The notes below the pieces were generated by a model that was not told where the DNA came from, searched no databases, and was given only the letters and a program-made list of their open reading frames with translations. From an uncultured Clostridia bacterium (GTDB lineage: Bacteria > Bacillota > Clostridia > Lachnospirales > Anaerotignaceae): a stretch of 8,010 bases of DNA. Made by a program: the position numbers and the translations under genes. Within the stretch, counting starts at the first letter, position 1; every line of letters starts with the position of its first letter. The stretch spans positions 1 to 8,010 of the forward strand of contig CALFPN010000027.1 in NCBI GenBank assembly GCA_937919015.1, written 5' to 3'. Below are positions 5,376 through 8,010 of the stretch, piece after piece.

Positions 5376-5873
5376 ATGGCATTTTGGAAAAAATTTGACA
5401 AGATCCTGACAAATGTACAGACATACGTTTGCGCGGTCCTGTTTACGGCAATTATTATTATCGGTGCGGCCAATGTATTTTGCAGATACGTTTTGAATGA
5501 CTCCCTGACATGGGCGGAGGAGGCAATGCGTTTTATCTGTATCTGGCTGGTATTTATCGGGTCTTCTCTGACGATCCGTATCGATGGTCATGTTTCTATC
5601 GATGTTTTGCAGAGCTTTTTGAAAAATACAAAAGTGAAATTTATGTTATATATCATTACAAGGATTGTGGCAGCTTCCTTCCTGATCGTTCTGCTGCCTG
5701 CATCCATTGAACTGGTGCAGAAAATGGGCAATGCCTATTCTTCTGCGGTTGGGGTACCCTATTCCATTGTTTATCTCTCTTTCCCCATAGGTGCTGTTTC
5801 CATGCTGTTGTCCTTCCTCAGCGCAGTGCCTGAACATGCGAAGAAAATGAAAGACGGAGGTGAAGCAAAATGA
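5376..5873 (+). CDS. dctQ: TRAP transporter small membrane subunit (DctQ family)
   Basis: This 165-residue integral membrane protein forms the small subunit of the TRAP transporter with DctM. Four hydrophobic helices are visible at roughly 14-36, 50-67, 86-108 and 127-149. A family-typical motif between the first two, from RYVLNDSLTWAEEAMRF (37-53), carries the acidic WAEE. The lysine-rich tail (156-165) should be cytoplasmic. Length and topology are normal. The gene follows the dctP hairpin, and its last bases overlap the dctM start (ATGA), indicating translational coupling and near-equal production of the two membrane subunits. Confidence 0.93.
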   Translation: MAFWKKFDKILTNVQTYVCAVLFTAIIIIGAANVFCRYVLNDSLTWAEEAMRFICIWLVFIGSSLTIRIDGHVSIDVLQSFLKNTKVKFMLYIITRIVAASFLIVLLPASIELVQKMGNAYSSAVGVPYSIVYLSFPIGAVSMLLSFLSAVPEHAKKMKDGGEAK

Positions 5874-7162
5874 TCGCTATCGTTGTAATTTCCCTGATCG
5901 TCATGATCATTCTCGGCGTACCCATCTGCTTCGCAGTAGGTCTCTCCGGCTTTTTAGGCTTATATTTTGGTACGACTTTGGATCTTTACATCGTCGTGCA
6001 GCGTTTTATCAGCGGGATCAATTCCTTCTCCCTGATGGCAGTGCCTCTGTTTATTTTGGGCGGTGCTATCATGGATAAGGCAGGTATCTCCAAACGAATC
6101 GTAGGCTTTGCGGCATCCCTGTTTTCCTGGCTGCGCGGTGGCTTAAGTATTTGCTGCGTAGCAGCGAACATGATTTTTGCCGGTATTTCCGGTTCCGGTG
6201 CAGCTGCAGTTTCTGCCATCGGTGGGATCACAGCTCCCGCTATGAAAGAAAAAGGCTATAAACCCGGTTTTGTTGCTGCCCTCATCGGTGGTGCCGGTTC
6301 CTTGGGCCCCGTTATCCCTCCCAGTGTAGATATGATTGTTTTCGCATCTATTACAGGTCTGTCTGTCGGCAGAATGTTTATGGGCGGTATGCTGCCCGGT
6401 CTGTTGATTGGCCTTTGCCTGATGATTTTTTGCTTTATCTACGCAAAAGTGCATGACATTGACTATGGCGGCAAATTCGTAGTTAAAGAAGTTTTAGTAA
6501 ACCTGAAAGAATCCATCTGGGCACTGATCATGCCCTTCATCGTTATCGGCGGCGTTATCTGTGGTATCTTCACAGCAACAGAAGCCGGTGTTGTTGCCTG
6601 CGTATACGGTATGATCGTTGGTGCTTTCATTTACAGAGAGCTGAAATGGAAGGATATCATCCCCCTGTTCAAACAGGCCACAGAAAATACCTGTCAGGTT
6701 ATGATGATCATCGGTGCATCCACCATTTACGGCTATATCTTCTCTCTGGCAAATGTAGGCGACATCGTTTGCAACTTCATCTTGTCTCTGACAGATAGCA
6801 CAACCATGATTATGCTGATGACAGCCGGTTTTATGATCTTCGTTGGCTGCTTCATGGAAAGTCTGGCGGCAATGCCAATCATCCTGCCCATCGTTTACCC
6901 TCTGCTGGAAAGCATGGGTGCCAATATGACACAGTTCGGCGTGATGTTCTGCCTGTGTACGGTACTGGGCGGTCTGACACCTCCCGTAGGTATCTACCTC
7001 TTCCTGTCCATGTCTATTGCCAAGGCAAAGATTCAGGAGATCATTCCTTATCTGCTGGTGGTGGTAGGTATTATTGTGGCAGTGATTCTGACAGCGGCAT
7101 TCGTACCCGGGCTGACTTCCTTCCTGCCTGACCTGATCATGGGACCTGTGGGTGCCTCGTAA
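5870..7162 (+). CDS. dctM: TRAP transporter large membrane subunit (DctM family)
   Basis: This 430-residue transport subunit carries the substrate across the membrane, driven by a sodium gradient in characterised TRAP systems. It is hydrophobic throughout, with many predicted helices. Family landmarks are SLMAVPLFILGG (54-65), the hairpin motif GISGSGAA (105-112), GPVIPPS (146-152), and in the second repeat the stretch from FMESLAAMPIILP to GGLTPPVG. The paired Gly/Pro hairpin motifs match the two substrate- and ion-binding half-sites of this fold. The length is normal for a separate (unfused) DctM. GGAGG (5856-5860), inside the end of dctQ, is the ribosome-binding site. Confidence 0.96.
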   Translation: MIAIVVISLIVMIILGVPICFAVGLSGFLGLYFGTTLDLYIVVQRFISGINSFSLMAVPLFILGGAIMDKAGISKRIVGFAASLFSWLRGGLSICCVAANMIFAGISGSGAAAVSAIGGITAPAMKEKGYKPGFVAALIGGAGSLGPVIPPSVDMIVFASITGLSVGRMFMGGMLPGLLIGLCLMIFCFIYAKVHDIDYGGKFVVKEVLVNLKESIWALIMPFIVIGGVICGIFTATEAGVVACVYGMIVGAFIYRELKWKDIIPLFKQATENTCQVMMIIGASTIYGYIFSLANVGDIVCNFILSLTDSTTMIMLMTAGFMIFVGCFMESLAAMPIILPIVYPLLESMGANMTQFGVMFCLCTVLGGLTPPVGIYLFLSMSIAKAKIQEIIPYLLVVVGIIVAVILTAAFVPGLTSFLPDLIMGPVGAS

Positions 7163-7212
7163 GGGAATAAACGGATTTTCATGAAATTTTATGATTTAGG
7201 AGGCGTTTGAAC

Positions 7213-8010
7213 ATGAGTTTACAGAAAGAGATGTATGTGGAAGCACAAAAATATATGGTAGGCGGCGGTTCTGCCGGCGGCAGATTCAATGCAACACTGG
7301 GCCAGCCCTTATATATGGAAAGATGCGAAGGTGCGTACCTGTACGATGTGGAAGGGAAAAGATATATCGACTTCCATTCCTCCGCAGGCCCTGCTCTGTT
7401 TGGCTATAAACATCCCAGAATCGAAAAAGCAGTTCTGGCAGCCATCGAAAAAGGCTTCTACTGGGGGTATGACTCTCAGGAAACCATCGATCTGGCAAAA
7501 GAACTGTGTAAGCTGATTCCCAGCGCGGAAAGAGTACGTCTGGTGAATACAGGTACAGAAGTAACCCTGTCTGCCCTGCGTCTGGCAAGAGCTTATACCG
7601 GCAGAGAGATTGTCATTCGTTTCGAAGGTCATTTCCATGGCATGCATGAAATGATCTGGTATAACCATAACAACGAAGGCAAAATGGATGAAATCGGCGA
7701 GATTGAAAATATTCCTGACGGTGCAGGTTTCCCCAAATGCTTCAGTGAAGCGGTGAAAAACGTAGAATTCAATGATTATGAAGCATTGGAAAGAGTGGTA
7801 AACCGCTATAAAGATCAGGTGGCAGCTATTATTATGGAACCCATTTCCTATAACTGCGGCTGCTATCCTGCAAGAAAAGAATATCTGGAAAAAGTACGGG
7901 ATCTTTGCACCAGAGAAGGCATTGTGCTGATCTTTGACGAAGTGATCTGTGGTTATCATATGCGCCCCGGCAGTGCCCAGGCATATTACGGGGTAACGCC
8001 CGACCTGACC
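7213..8010 (+). CDS. Class III PLP aminotransferase, glutamate-1-semialdehyde aminomutase-like (5' part)
   Basis: The first 266 codons are present and the frame is open at the window edge; relatives are about 430 residues. TTAGGAGG (7196-7203) lies 9 bases before ATG, and the gene starts 50 bp after dctM. Visible PLP-enzyme features are NTGTE (112-116, phosphate binding), FHG (141-143, with the aromatic that stacks on the cofactor), MEP around 209, and FDEV with D242, the Asp expected to contact the pyridine nitrogen. The ending AYYGVTPDLT is typical of the GSA-aminomutase branch. The Schiff-base lysine would fall just past the edge. The enzyme may transfer an amino group to or from an aldehyde or keto acid, or shift it within the molecule. 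In a TRAP/oxidoreductase operon a catabolic role is more likely than HemL-type haem biosynthesis. Confidence 0.9.
   Translation, partial: MSLQKEMYVEAQKYMVGGGSAGGRFNATLGQPLYMERCEGAYLYDVEGKRYIDFHSSAGPALFGYKHPRIEKAVLAAIEKGFYWGYDSQETIDLAKELCKLIPSAERVRLVNTGTEVTLSALRLARAYTGREIVIRFEGHFHGMHEMIWYNHNNEGKMDEIGEIENIPDGAGFPKCFSEAVKNVEFNDYEALERVVNRYKDQVAAIIMEPISYNCGCYPARKEYLEKVRDLCTREGIVLIFDEVICGYHMRPGSAQAYYGVTPDLT

Noticed and set aside
7177..7186. The palindrome TTTCATGAAA between dctM and the aminotransferase gene as another operator
   Set aside because: It has only 10 bp, its arms are in reverse order compared with the operators, and there is no promoter around it.

Overview
The window looks like a chromosomal segment of a low-to-mid GC Gram-positive anaerobe, most likely a Clostridia-class Firmicute. 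This is inferred from strong AAGGAGG-type ribosome-binding sites before nearly every gene, AT-rich intergenic DNA, intrinsic terminators with long U-runs, and the gene families present. The species cannot be named from this sequence.

Left part (1-1365). The window opens inside a tRNA-Lys(UUU) gene, followed by its terminator. A short gene-free stretch follows that ends in a G.U-rich, UUCG-capped terminator-like hairpin (207-237), suggesting an unannotated short transcript or leader. Next is a monocistronic gene with its own promoter (TTGAAA-17-CATAAT) and a strong terminator. Its product is a Na+/phosphate cotransporter-like protein with a PhoU-like tail that appears to have lost its middle: the second transporter repeat and the first PhoU helices are missing, yet the reading frame stays open.

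Control region (1366-1666). These 300 bases hold no gene. They carry a good promoter (TTGAAA-17-extended TATATT, 1580-1608) and three copies of a 15-bp palindrome, consensus TGAAWTAAWATTTCA. One copy is about 200 bp upstream, one overlaps the -35 box, and one lies between the start of transcription and the ribosome-binding site. A separate inverted repeat (ATTGTC-N7-GACAAT) abuts the -35 box. This looks like a tightly regulated, substrate-inducible promoter.

Operon (1667-8010, continuing past the edge). Six genes lie on the + strand: an FAD-binding, GlcD-like oxidoreductase; an iron-sulfur/CCG-domain partner resembling GlcF or HdrD, whose first CCG domain has lost all its cluster cysteines; a complete TRAP transporter (lipoprotein binding protein DctP, small membrane subunit DctQ, large membrane subunit DctM); and the first 266 codons of a class III PLP aminotransferase of the glutamate-1-semialdehyde aminomutase type. 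A strong hairpin without a U-run sits between dctP and dctQ. The dctQ and dctM genes overlap by ATGA.

Taken together, the operon reads as an uptake-and-oxidation module. The TRAP system imports an organic acid (its binding protein keeps the carboxylate-binding Arg). The flavoprotein/Fe-S pair oxidises a hydroxyl (or similar) group and passes electrons on. The aminotransferase interconverts a keto/aldehyde and an amino group. The substrate is unknown. I saw no CRISPR array, insertion sequence, phage gene or defence system.
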